Assembly (NCBI GenBank): GCA_023393635.1
Contig: JAEWKT010000032.1
Location: 62,001 to 126,000, forward strand
DNA: 64,000 bases
Direction of reading: 5' to 3'
Source of the DNA: Pseudomonadota bacterium
Lineage (GTDB): Bacteria; Pseudomonadota; Gammaproteobacteria; Pseudomonadales; Moraxellaceae
Under the pieces are notes generated by a model. That model was not told the DNA's origin and searched no databases. It saw only the letters and a list, made by a program, of their open reading frames with translations. Positions 17,121 to 25,106 of the stretch are shown here, one piece after another. The position numbers and the translations under genes are program-made. Positions within the stretch are counted from its first letter, which is position 1. Every line of letters starts with the position of its first letter.

Positions 17121-18765
17121 TCTTTTAAAAGAGAGTTATCAACAGTTAAACCAGCATGCACAGGCTGCAAAGACACTGCATTTAAAAGATTTATTTGCCC
17201 AGCAACCAAATCGTTTTGACCATTTTAAGCTGCAAATTGGCCCTATTCTTTTTGATTACAGCAAACAGCGAGTCACTCAAGAAATTTTAGCATCACTGGT
17301 TCACTATGCAGATGCTGCCTTGTTGAAAGACTGGATTGAAAAGTTATTTGCAGGCGAAAAAATAAATAACACCGAAAACCGTGCTGCCTTGCACTGGGCA
17401 TTACGTGTGCCAAAGGATAAAAAACGAAGTGGTATCAGTGGTGAATTAGATCAGCAGGCACTACAAGATATTCATGAGCAAATTGATCATATGGGATTTT
17501 TGGTGGATCAATTACATCAAGGGCAATATCGTGGCTGTACAGGTGAGATAATTACTGATGTGGTGAACATTGGGGTAGGTGGTTCTGACCTTGGGCCGCT
17601 GATGGTTAGCCGTGCGCTAGAAGATTATCGTGTTCGCACGCCGCAGGAGCTACAAGTTCATTTTGTATCATCCATGGATGGTAGCCAGCTATCTCCTTTG
17701 CTCAATGAACTGCGCCCAGAAACCACCCTGTTTGTAATTTCGTCTAAGTCATTTACCACTGTAGATACGCTTTATAATGCTGAAACGGCCAAAAGTTGGC
17801 TGGAGCGCAAGCTGGGTAACAATGCGCGCGTAAATCGCTGTCATTTTATTGGCGTGTCGACCAATACAGAAAAAATGAATGAATGGGGAATTTGCCCTGA
17901 GCATCAATTAGGCATGTGGGACTGGGTGGGGGGGCGGTTTTCTTTATGGTCTACTATTGGCTTTCCGATTGCATTGACCATTGGCATAGAAGGATTTAAG
18001 CAATTGCTGGCTGGTGCTCACTTTATGGATCAGCACTTTCAGCATGAACCATGGTCACAAAATCTTCCGGTATTGATGGGTTTAATTGGCATATGGAATA
18101 CTAATTTTTTAAACATTAAAACGCAGGCAATTTTGCCATATGATGGTCGCTTGGAACATTTGGCAGATTACTTGCAACAGTTAGAAATGGAGTCTAACGG
18201 CAAGTCGGTAACTCGTGAGGGTAAACGGGTTGAATTAAATACTTGCCCCATTATTTGGGGCAATGTAGGCCCCAATGCGCAACATGCGTTTTATCAATTA
18301 TTGCATCAGGGTACCGAAGCCATCACCTGTGATTTCATTGCGCCAGCCTTGCGTTATCATGCCAAAGAAACTCAACATGCGGAGGCTGCGCAAGAGCTAC
18401 AGGCGCAGCATCAACTGGCACTTGCTAATTGCCTGGCACAGTCGCGATTGTTGGCCTTGGGCGAGGCAGCATTAGATGAAAGTTATGGAAAATTACCTGC
18501 CTATAAACGCTATTACGGTAATCAGTCAAGCTCTACCATATTATTAAATGAACTAAACCCGTTTAGTCTGGGTGCTTTGTTGGCCGCTTATGAGCATAAA
18601 GTTTTTGTGCAATCGGTGATTTGGGGCATTAACCCATTTGACCAATGGGGCGTAGAAATGGGCAAAGAAATTGCCAAAGAATTGTTGCCAGCCTTACAGG
18701 GTCAGCGAAAGGATAAGCAATTTGATTCATCTACAGAAGGCTTGCTTAAATTTATTTTAAAGTAA
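17107..18765 (+). CDS. pgi: Glucose-6-phosphate isomerase Pgi
   Basis: 552 residues from the ATG at 17107 (E. coli Pgi 549). It interconverts glucose 6-phosphate and fructose 6-phosphate. Family motifs are GVGGSDLGP, SSKSFTTVDT (phosphate site), DWVGGRFSLWS, the catalytic Glu in EMESNGK, NVGPNAQHAF, and YEHKVFVQS near the end. The start was chosen because GAGG lies about 9 bases upstream and the alignment fits; an in-frame TTG at 17074 would add 11 residues and deepen the overlap. The gene overlaps the end of ugd by 14 bases. Its place here is that of gpi in Acinetobacter capsule precursor modules. Confidence 0.96.
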   Translation: MQQTDLLKESYQQLNQHAQAAKTLHLKDLFAQQPNRFDHFKLQIGPILFDYSKQRVTQEILASLVHYADAALLKDWIEKLFAGEKINNTENRAALHWALRVPKDKKRSGISGELDQQALQDIHEQIDHMGFLVDQLHQGQYRGCTGEIITDVVNIGVGGSDLGPLMVSRALEDYRVRTPQELQVHFVSSMDGSQLSPLLNELRPETTLFVISSKSFTTVDTLYNAETAKSWLERKLGNNARVNRCHFIGVSTNTEKMNEWGICPEHQLGMWDWVGGRFSLWSTIGFPIALTIGIEGFKQLLAGAHFMDQHFQHEPWSQNLPVLMGLIGIWNTNFLNIKTQAILPYDGRLEHLADYLQQLEMESNGKSVTREGKRVELNTCPIIWGNVGPNAQHAFYQLLHQGTEAITCDFIAPALRYHAKETQHAEAAQELQAQHQLALANCLAQSRLLALGEAALDESYGKLPAYKRYYGNQSSSTILLNELNPFSLGALLAAYEHKVFVQSVIWGINPFDQWGVEMGKEIAKELLPALQGQRKDKQFDSSTEGLLKFILK

Positions 18766-18857
18766 CTTGATATATAAACTTGCCAAATAACGCGCTTATT
18801 TTTCATGTAAGGCGAGGGCAAAGTTATGCATGTAAAAACGCTAATAAGGAACAGAAA

Positions 18858-19727
18858 TTGAAAAAAACTTTACTTTTTTGTGGACTATTAATCTGTGGTT
18901 TTGCTCAATATAGCGATGCACAAGATCAGCCCGAATTTATAGAAACGATAGAGTTAAAGCGAACAACAAAAACACTTGAGTTTAAAGATATTTTAACAGG
19001 GATTTATGCGCAGCAAATCGTTAATACTCAACAATACGATAGCGATGAGGACTTTAAACCATACACCAAAACTGTATTTTATGATGCAATAGCCGAAGAG
19101 AAACAATTGGTGTTGATGCATCCAGCGATTGTCTATAAAAACTCAGCAGGTGAAATACGTTACTTTGTGCTTTTAGAGAAAATCCCTTTTGGCTATAGTG
19201 GTTATCCTGAAGCCTGTAGGGCTTGCAGTGCCAAAGCAGACTTTTTAATATTTAAAAAGCAGGCCAATGGCAGTTTTTACCTTATCAATTACACACTAAA
19301 TGCCACTGACTTACCAGGCGGGGCGGGGCGACTAAAATTAGACTTACAGCAAATAAGAAAAAATATGCAACATATGGGTCAGCAGTTAACTGGTAGTTAT
19401 TTTATTGGGCATTATAGTGGTGCTGGGGGAGAAGCTGGTTCTATGTGGCACAACTTGTTTTTGCCAGAGCAGGGTAAAATTCAGGTGGTGGATATTGGGG
19501 TGGCAGGCCGCGATACTGGCTCTTATTATGCAGATCGACCTAATGAGAGTTCTAAAACTACTTCATCATTAAAAGTCATTAATAATGATAGCCAATATTT
19601 TCCAATAGAAATTACTTATAAAACCTACAGTGGCACCAGTAAAAAGCCTACTTTTACAAAATCCAGCTTCACATGGGATACTAAAAAAAATGCTTATATT
19701 GAAAAGGAAATGAATCACACTAAATGA
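18858..19727 (+). CDS. Predicted exported protein of unknown function
   Basis: 289 residues from a TTG start at 18858, preceded by AAGGA at a seven-base distance. That start gives a clean signal peptide (KKTLLFCGLLICGF, cleavage probably after SDA at about residue 21). The frame is open upstream to 18780, but those codons would bury the signal. The mature part is hydrophilic, rich in Tyr, Lys and Ser, with one CRAC Cys pair in the first half that could form a disulphide or bind metal, and several Gly-rich turns (GGAGRLKL, SGAGGEAGSMW). It lies 92 bp after pgi on the same strand. I recognise no family. A periplasmic role linked to glycan export is only a guess from position. Confidence 0.7.
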   Translation: MKKTLLFCGLLICGFAQYSDAQDQPEFIETIELKRTTKTLEFKDILTGIYAQQIVNTQQYDSDEDFKPYTKTVFYDAIAEEKQLVLMHPAIVYKNSAGEIRYFVLLEKIPFGYSGYPEACRACSAKADFLIFKKQANGSFYLINYTLNATDLPGGAGRLKLDLQQIRKNMQHMGQQLTGSYFIGHYSGAGGEAGSMWHNLFLPEQGKIQVVDIGVAGRDTGSYYADRPNESSKTTSSLKVINNDSQYFPIEITYKTYSGTSKKPTFTKSSFTWDTKKNAYIEKEMNHTK

Positions 19728-19770
19728 TAGCTTTTCGCAAAGCTCTATGAATTATTATAAAAATGAAACT

Positions 19771-19805
19771 CATCAAACTCTTTTTTATCAAGAAAGAGTT
19801 TGATG
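19771..19805. terminator. Bidirectional hairpin between convergent genes
   Basis: A perfect 13-bp inverted repeat, CATCAAACTCTTT (19771-19783) with AAAGAGTTTGATG (19793-19805), lies between the exported protein gene and pgm, which converge here. On the minus strand it is followed by a T-rich stretch, so it best serves pgm, but it can act both ways. Confidence 0.72.
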
Positions 19806-19827
19806 GGTTACTAACTATTTATCTAAT

Positions 19828-21213
19828 CTACTTTTGCTCAATCAGGCCAGTCAATAAATCCACATATTGCTGTACGTGATTGTTTTCCAGCCAGCCTTTT
19901 GTTTCAATATTTAAACGTAGTAATGGTTCGGTATTGGAGGCGCGTAGATTAAAACGCCAATGCCCAAAATCAAGACTAATCCCATCAGTTTCATCAATAG
20001 CAGGTTGTTGAGGCGCAAAATAATCCATCACGCGCTGTATGGTTACTTGGCTGTCTTGTACTACAAAATTAATTTCGCCACTGCATGGAAACTTGGTAAT
20101 CCGCTCATTCACCAGTTTGGATAAAGGCTTACCAGTCTGGCTAATTAGTTCAATGACTAAAAGCCACGGAATCATGCCACTGTCACAATAGGCAAAATCA
20201 CGGAAATAATGATGTGCGCTCATCTCACCACCGTAAATGGCATTGTCTCTACGCATTTGTTCTTTGATAAATGCATGACCACACTTGCTTTGAAGTGTTT
20301 GGCCGTTATTTTGCGCAACAATATCAATGGTATTCCAGGTAAGGCGCGGATCGTGAATAATTTTTTCATTGGGCGACTTGATTAAAAATGCCTGTGCCAG
20401 CAAGCCAACAATATAGTAGCCTTCAATAAATTCGCCAGTTTCATCAAATAAAAAACAGCGGTCAAAGTCACCATCCCATGCAATACCCAGATCTGCCTGA
20501 TGCGCAATCACTGCGTCACGGGTAGCGGCACGGTTTTCTGGCAAAATAGGGTTGGGAATACCATTTGGAAAAGTACCATCAGCTTCATGGTGAATTTTAA
20601 TAAACTCAATAGGAACATTGCGCTGGATAAATTGTTGTTCAATGGCATCAATCACATGGCCAGCCGCCCCATTTCCAGCGTTGACTACCAACTTCAGTGG
20701 TTTTAATTGACTTAAATCGATATAAGTCAGCAGATGGTCAACAAATTCTTTCAGCACTGATTGTTGGGTTAAGCTGCCTTTTTGTGCAACTGGATGAAAA
20801 TCCTGACTGATGGCCAATGCTTCAATTTCTTTTAAACCGCTGTCTGCGCTAATAGGAAAAGCATTTTCGCGTACCAGTTTCATGCCGTTATAATCCATAG
20901 GATTATGGCTGGCAGTGACTTCAATACCACCCTGAACATCTAGATAAAACGCTGCAAAATAAACTTCCTCGGTGCCAGTCATGCCTAAATCAATCACATC
21001 AACGCCAGCATCCATCAAACCACGTGCTGCGGCTTGTTTTAGAGATTCACTGGTGAGGCGAATATCACTACCGACCACAATGGTTTTGGGCTGATAAATT
21101 TGCCCATAGGCGCGGCCAATGCGATAAGCGATATCTTCATTGAGTTCTGTACCTAAGCGGCCACGAATGTCATAGGCTTTAAAACAGCTTAACTGAGCAG
21201 CAAGTGTCGTCAT
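19828..21213 (-). CDS. pgm: Phosphoglucomutase/phosphomannomutase
   Basis: 461 residues of the alpha-D-phosphohexomutase family (AlgC-like). It interconverts hexose 6-phosphate and 1-phosphate, supplying glucose 1-phosphate to RmlA and GalU and possibly mannose 1-phosphate. The phosphoserine is S102 in TASHNPMDYNG. The metal loop is WDGDFDRCF, the sugar-specificity loop includes GGEMSAHHYF, and the phosphate-binding RASNTEPLLRL is near the end. It is transcribed towards the exported-protein gene. In A. baumannii the capsule precursor module also ends with pgm. Confidence 0.93.
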   Translation of the reverse strand: MTTLAAQLSCFKAYDIRGRLGTELNEDIAYRIGRAYGQIYQPKTIVVGSDIRLTSESLKQAAARGLMDAGVDVIDLGMTGTEEVYFAAFYLDVQGGIEVTASHNPMDYNGMKLVRENAFPISADSGLKEIEALAISQDFHPVAQKGSLTQQSVLKEFVDHLLTYIDLSQLKPLKLVVNAGNGAAGHVIDAIEQQFIQRNVPIEFIKIHHEADGTFPNGIPNPILPENRAATRDAVIAHQADLGIAWDGDFDRCFLFDETGEFIEGYYIVGLLAQAFLIKSPNEKIIHDPRLTWNTIDIVAQNNGQTLQSKCGHAFIKEQMRRDNAIYGGEMSAHHYFRDFAYCDSGMIPWLLVIELISQTGKPLSKLVNERITKFPCSGEINFVVQDSQVTIQRVMDYFAPQQPAIDETDGISLDFGHWRFNLRASNTEPLLRLNIETKGWLENNHVQQYVDLLTGLIEQK

Positions 21214-21296
21214 AAATTTTAAAAATAGCTAAAAAAACAAAGCATAAAGTCTAACTGATCTATTGTTAAAAGCATGAAACATTTTCAAGTTAATTG

Positions 21297-22169
21297 TTAT
21301 ATTCTTTTATAGAGGTCTTGTTCATCTGGCACCGCTTTAAAACGCTTATAGCCCCACATATATTGTTCGGGCGCACGTGCAAGCATGCGTTCAATTTCTA
21401 CATTTAGGCAATCTACTGAGTCTTGCAAGTCTGGGCTTAAAATTTGTGTATCTAATAAATCACAAAAAACGTCGAAACCTAAGCCATCAGCACGGCGAAT
21501 ACAGCTTAAGCCCACCACGGTACACTGAGTTTTTTGGGCAAGTTTAGATACTAGTGTGGTTGTTAGTACCCGTTGCCCCATAAAATTTGAGTAAATACCA
21601 CCTGACTGATCAGGCACATGATCAGGCAAAATAGCAGTAAAGCCGCCCTTTTTTAAGGCTTTAAAAATTGCACGCACGCCAGATTCATCAGTGGGCACCA
21701 AGGTGGCGTTTAAGCGTTGCCGTGCTTCTAGCATGAAACGGTCAAGACCCGCATCTTTGCTGGGCTTATACATAATCACTGGGCTTGCATATTGATTAAG
21801 CCATGCATTCATTAATTCCCACGTGCCAAAGTGAGGCACTACAGCAATGACGCCATTTGGATTTTTAAGGGCATCAGTCAAAATATCCAGGCCAGAAACA
21901 TGATGAATCTGCTTTAAGCTATAACTGGTTGGCATACCCCAGCTTTTAATCGATTCAATGGCAGTAAAGCATTGACTGTATACAGTAGACTTTTCTAGTT
22001 GCGCTTGTTGCTGCGGGTTTAGTGCAGGATAAGCCACACTTAAATTAACGCGGATTACCCAGCGCATGGTGGAACTAGGCATCAGCAATATAAATAGGGC
22101 AACGCAGCGTGCTAAAAAATATAAAACACTTAATGGCAGCGCTGCCAATAACTTTAAAAATAAATACAT
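21297..22169 (-). CDS. lpxL: Lipid A biosynthesis acyltransferase (LpxL/HtrB family)
   Basis: 290 residues of the late acyltransferase family, which moves a secondary acyl chain from acyl-ACP to a lipid A precursor at the inner membrane. There is an N-terminal hydrophobic anchor (residues 3-30). The catalytic HX4E is H113-FGTW-E118 in VVPHFGTWELMN, and LPDHVPDQSGG is the second family block. Whether it adds the first (LpxL) or second (LpxM) secondary chain cannot be decided by eye, so the symbol is tentative. The gene lies 18 bp after the small lipoprotein gene and probably shares its transcript. Confidence 0.85.
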   Translation of the reverse strand: MYLFLKLLAALPLSVLYFLARCVALFILLMPSSTMRWVIRVNLSVAYPALNPQQQAQLEKSTVYSQCFTAIESIKSWGMPTSYSLKQIHHVSGLDILTDALKNPNGVIAVVPHFGTWELMNAWLNQYASPVIMYKPSKDAGLDRFMLEARQRLNATLVPTDESGVRAIFKALKKGGFTAILPDHVPDQSGGIYSNFMGQRVLTTTLVSKLAQKTQCTVVGLSCIRRADGLGFDVFCDLLDTQILSPDLQDSVDCLNVEIERMLARAPEQYMWGYKRFKAVPDEQDLYKRI

Positions 22170-22187
22170 AGCTAAAGATATGCTTGC

Positions 22188-22511
22188 TTAGTGCTCTAAA
22201 ATAACCCAGTTTTTATCATGTTTTACCACGGTAATTTCGCCAGTTTGCGTATTTGAGCCAATAATGGGCAACTCTAGATTAGCCTGAATATGGCAGTGGT
22301 AATGCTTTTGCTCGTTGGGTTTATCACATGATAGTTTTTTAAACTCATTGAGTTTAATAGCCATGGCATTGCCACCAATACGCTGTGTCATTTGGTTGGC
22401 TTGCGTTAAAGATGCTTGATATGCTTGCTCTAAGTCTTTTTCTGTTGGCTCATGTGAGCAAGCAGCCAGTACTGGCAACATGAATAATAAAGCAGTTCTA
22501 GAAATCGCCAT
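22188..22511 (-). CDS. Small predicted lipoprotein of unknown function
   Basis: 107 residues from the ATG at 22511, giving a lipoprotein signal: a hydrophobic stretch (TALLFMLPVLAAC) with lipobox LAAC and Cys18 as the lipidated residue. An upstream TTG at 22526 would add five residues and blur the signal. The mature part has a helical first half (KDLEQAYQASLTQANQ) and a beta-rich second half with a CDKPNEQKHYHCH segment, whose Cys pair could form a disulphide. The end (GEITVVKHDKNWVI) looks like a small beta domain. No family is recognised. It is probably co-transcribed with the acyltransferase gene. Confidence 0.72.
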   Translation of the reverse strand: MAISRTALLFMLPVLAACSHEPTEKDLEQAYQASLTQANQMTQRIGGNAMAIKLNEFKKLSCDKPNEQKHYHCHIQANLELPIIGSNTQTGEITVVKHDKNWVILEH

Positions 22512-22707
22512 AACGTCACTCAACAATAAAATTTATTATTTCAAAACCATATGATATTCAAAGCATCGCTAGGCTTGAATAATCGTAAAAATCAACCTAT
22601 TTTCAGCCTACTATTTTCAGCTTACTAAGCTAAGCTAAGAGAAGCGTTGAGTAAGTAGGAGCGTTGAGGCGAGCACTTAATATTAATAAACCAAAGGCTA
22701 TTTATGA

Positions 22708-22923
22708 CTAATGATCTGGGTTGCCTTTAATCACCATGTACAGTAATGATAAAAGGATCAGTGTGGCGCAGGCAATACCGCTTAGCGTAAATACGGCGGC
22801 ACGTTGCGAATGGCTCAAATCAAACCATTGTTGATGTACAGAAGTCTGCAAAATAATACACTGCAAAATAGCAAAACCAATGATGAGCAGTCCATTTCGT
22901 TTTACAGCAGGGCGCATTGCCAT
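22708..22923 (-). CDS. Small two-helix membrane protein of unknown function
   Basis: 71 residues from the ATG at 22923, with hydrophobic segments at about residues 11-25 (LLIIGFAILQCIILQT) and 43-64 (VFTLSGIACATLILLSLLY) and charged ends. The frame is open to 23001, but the upstream codons add a third hydrophobic stretch without a good ribosome site; AGG lies about ten bases before the chosen ATG. It sits between aspS and the lipoprotein gene on the same strand, separated from aspS by a terminator. Function is unknown. Confidence 0.5.
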   Translation of the reverse strand: MAMRPAVKRNGLLIIGFAILQCIILQTSVHQQWFDLSHSQRAAVFTLSGIACATLILLSLLYMVIKGNPDH

Positions 22924-23016
22924 ATCAAAAGCCTGTATAAAAATTGTGAAAGAAACAACAAAGTTAAAACAGATTGTCGCATGAAGTCCGTGTAGGGGCA
23001 ATGTCTAGGCGCATAT

Positions 23017-23045
23017 AAAAAAGCCCTCCAGAGGAGAGCTTTTTA
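23017..23045 (-). terminator. Rho-independent terminator after aspS
   Basis: On the minus strand, AAAAAGCTCTCC pairs with GGAGGGCTTTTTT around a short loop with one mismatch, and the T run follows the second arm. It lies 63 bases past the aspS stop. Confidence 0.75.
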
Positions 23046-23107
23046 GACACTAAAAATTGGTATCATCTCAAATCTAAAAAGACAAAACCAATTGGCGTAA
23101 AGTTGGC

Positions 23108-24892
23108 TTATTGGGCTTCTTCAGCCTTTGGTTTTTCACGCAAGCGAATGCCTAAATCACGTAACTGCGTTGCATCAACAGGTGCAGGTGCTTGCGTTAG
23201 TGGACATTCGGCCGTTTTGGTTTTCGGGAAGGCGATCACTTCACGAATAGAGCTAGCACCAGTCATCAGCATGACCAGACGATCCAGACCAAAAGCCAAA
23301 CCACCATGTGGCGGCGCACCGTATTTTAGCGCATCGAGCAGGAAGCTAAATTTGTCTTCTGCCTCGGAATCAGAAATACCCAAAGCCTCAAACACCGCTT
23401 TTTGCATCTCTAGCGTATAAATACGCAAGCTACCACCGCCCACTTCAGTACCATTTAATACCATGTCATAAGCTACAGACAATGCCTGACCTGGATTGTT
23501 TTTCATCTCCTCAACCGAGCCTTTAGGCAAGGTAAATGGATGGTGAACAGACGTCCATTTGCCATCGTCGGTTTCTTCAAACATTGGGAAGTCAACAACC
23601 CACATTGGCGCCCATTCACAGGTAGCCAGTTTTAAATCATGGCCAATTTTTACCCGCAAAGCACCCATGGCATCGTTAACCACTTTGGCTTTATCAGCAC
23701 CAAAGAACACGATATCACCATTTTGCGCACCAACGCGCTCAAGCAGTTGCATCACAATTGGTTCAATAAATTTCACGATGGGTGATTGCAGACCAGCAAC
23801 ACCTTGGCTTAAGTCATTGACTTTAATATAAGCCAGACCTTTAGCACCATAAATACCCACAAATTTGGTGTATTCATCAATTTGACCACGGCTTAAGTCA
23901 ACCGCATTTGGCACACGCAAGGCTGCAATACGGCCCTTAGGATCTTTGGCAGGACCTGCAAATACTTTAAACTCGACCTCTTGCATTAAATCAGCCACGT
24001 CTACCAGTTTTAATGGAATACGTAAATCTGGTTTATCAGACGCATAGTCACGCATGGCATCGGCATAGGTCATGCGCGGGAAAGTATCAAACTGAACGCC
24101 AAGCATTTTATCAAATAGCTCAACCGTTAAGCCTTCCATCATATTCATGATGTCTTCGTCATCCATAAAGGATGTTTCAACGTCAATCTGGGTGAATTCT
24201 GGCTGACGGTCAGCACGTAAATCTTCATCACGGAAGCATTTGGCAATTTGATAATAACGATCAAAACCAGACACCATCAACAACTGCTTAAATAGCTGCG
24301 GTGATTGCGGTAATGCAAAGAAACTACCTGGTTGGGTGCGACTTGGCACTAAATAATCACGCGCACCTTCTGGGGTTGCACGGGTTAAAATAGGCGTTTC
24401 TACATCTAAAAAGCCATTACGATCCAGATAGTTACGGATCAGGCTGGTGACTTTGGAACGAAATACCATGCGCTCCTGCATTTCAGGGCGGCGCATGTCC
24501 AGGAAACGATACTTTAAACGGTTTTCTTCAGACACGTTGTTAAAGTCATCATTCAGTGGAAATGGTGGTGTTTCAGAGGTAGCCAGCACTTCAATTTGTT
24601 TGGCCAGCACTTCAATTTGGCCACTAACCATATTGGCATTTTCAGTGCCTGCATAACGCTTGCGGACTTTACCACTAATTTTTAATACATATTCTGAACG
24701 TGCGCGGTCAGCAGTCGCAAACGCTTCTGGAGTATCTGGATCAATAACAACTTGCACTAAACCTTCACGGTCGCGCATATCAAGGAAAATAACACCACCA
24801 TGATCGCGGCGGCGATGTACCCAGCCGCACAGGGTAACAGTTTGATCTAATTGGCTTTCTGTTAAAGAGCCGCAGTAATGAGTTCGCATCAT
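23108..24892 (-). CDS. aspS: Aspartyl-tRNA synthetase AspS
   Basis: 594 residues, class II synthetase of bacterial type. The N-terminal OB-fold anticodon domain includes CGWVHRRRDHGG (22-33). The catalytic core has FRDEDLRADRQPEFTQ (motif 2) and GLAFGLDRLVML (motif 3), with the bacterial insert domain between them. Residue 31 is His, the state reported for the non-discriminating AspRS of Pseudomonas aeruginosa; discriminating enzymes such as E. coli have Leu there. This predicts that it also charges tRNA-Asn with Asp for later amidation by GatCAB. It is the right-hand border gene of the LOS outer-core locus in Acinetobacter. Adjacent start codons are at 24892 and 24889. Confidence 0.97.
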   Translation of the reverse strand: MMRTHYCGSLTESQLDQTVTLCGWVHRRRDHGGVIFLDMRDREGLVQVVIDPDTPEAFATADRARSEYVLKISGKVRKRYAGTENANMVSGQIEVLAKQIEVLATSETPPFPLNDDFNNVSEENRLKYRFLDMRRPEMQERMVFRSKVTSLIRNYLDRNGFLDVETPILTRATPEGARDYLVPSRTQPGSFFALPQSPQLFKQLLMVSGFDRYYQIAKCFRDEDLRADRQPEFTQIDVETSFMDDEDIMNMMEGLTVELFDKMLGVQFDTFPRMTYADAMRDYASDKPDLRIPLKLVDVADLMQEVEFKVFAGPAKDPKGRIAALRVPNAVDLSRGQIDEYTKFVGIYGAKGLAYIKVNDLSQGVAGLQSPIVKFIEPIVMQLLERVGAQNGDIVFFGADKAKVVNDAMGALRVKIGHDLKLATCEWAPMWVVDFPMFEETDDGKWTSVHHPFTLPKGSVEEMKNNPGQALSVAYDMVLNGTEVGGGSLRIYTLEMQKAVFEALGISDSEAEDKFSFLLDALKYGAPPHGGLAFGLDRLVMLMTGASSIREVIAFPKTKTAECPLTQAPAPVDATQLRDLGIRLREKPKAEEAQ

Positions 24893-25053
24893 GGCGCGTA
24901 GAATCCACTAATTATCTAAAAATTTGAGCGCTTTTGGGGAACGCAAGAATACCCGCAATTATGCCTATATATGCTTATAGGCTCAAGGCGCTTTTTTGCT
25001 TTTAAATAGGAGCCGTTGAAACACTGGTCGAAGTGCTTGTGAAAATAAATCAC

Positions 25054-25070
25054 ATGTTATAACATAACAT
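25054..25070. promoter_or_regulatory. Zur-box-like palindrome upstream of znuD
   Basis: ATGTTAT-AAC-ATAACAT, 37 bp before the znuD start codon. The 13-bp core GTTATAACATAAC (25056-25068) has the spacing of the gammaproteobacterial Zur site (GTTATANTATAAC) and closely resembles the Acinetobacter Zur box. Zinc-loaded Zur would block transcription here. Confidence 0.7.
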
Positions 25071-25106
25071 TAACTTTTGGGGCTTTATCAACAACGGATT
25101 CAAATA

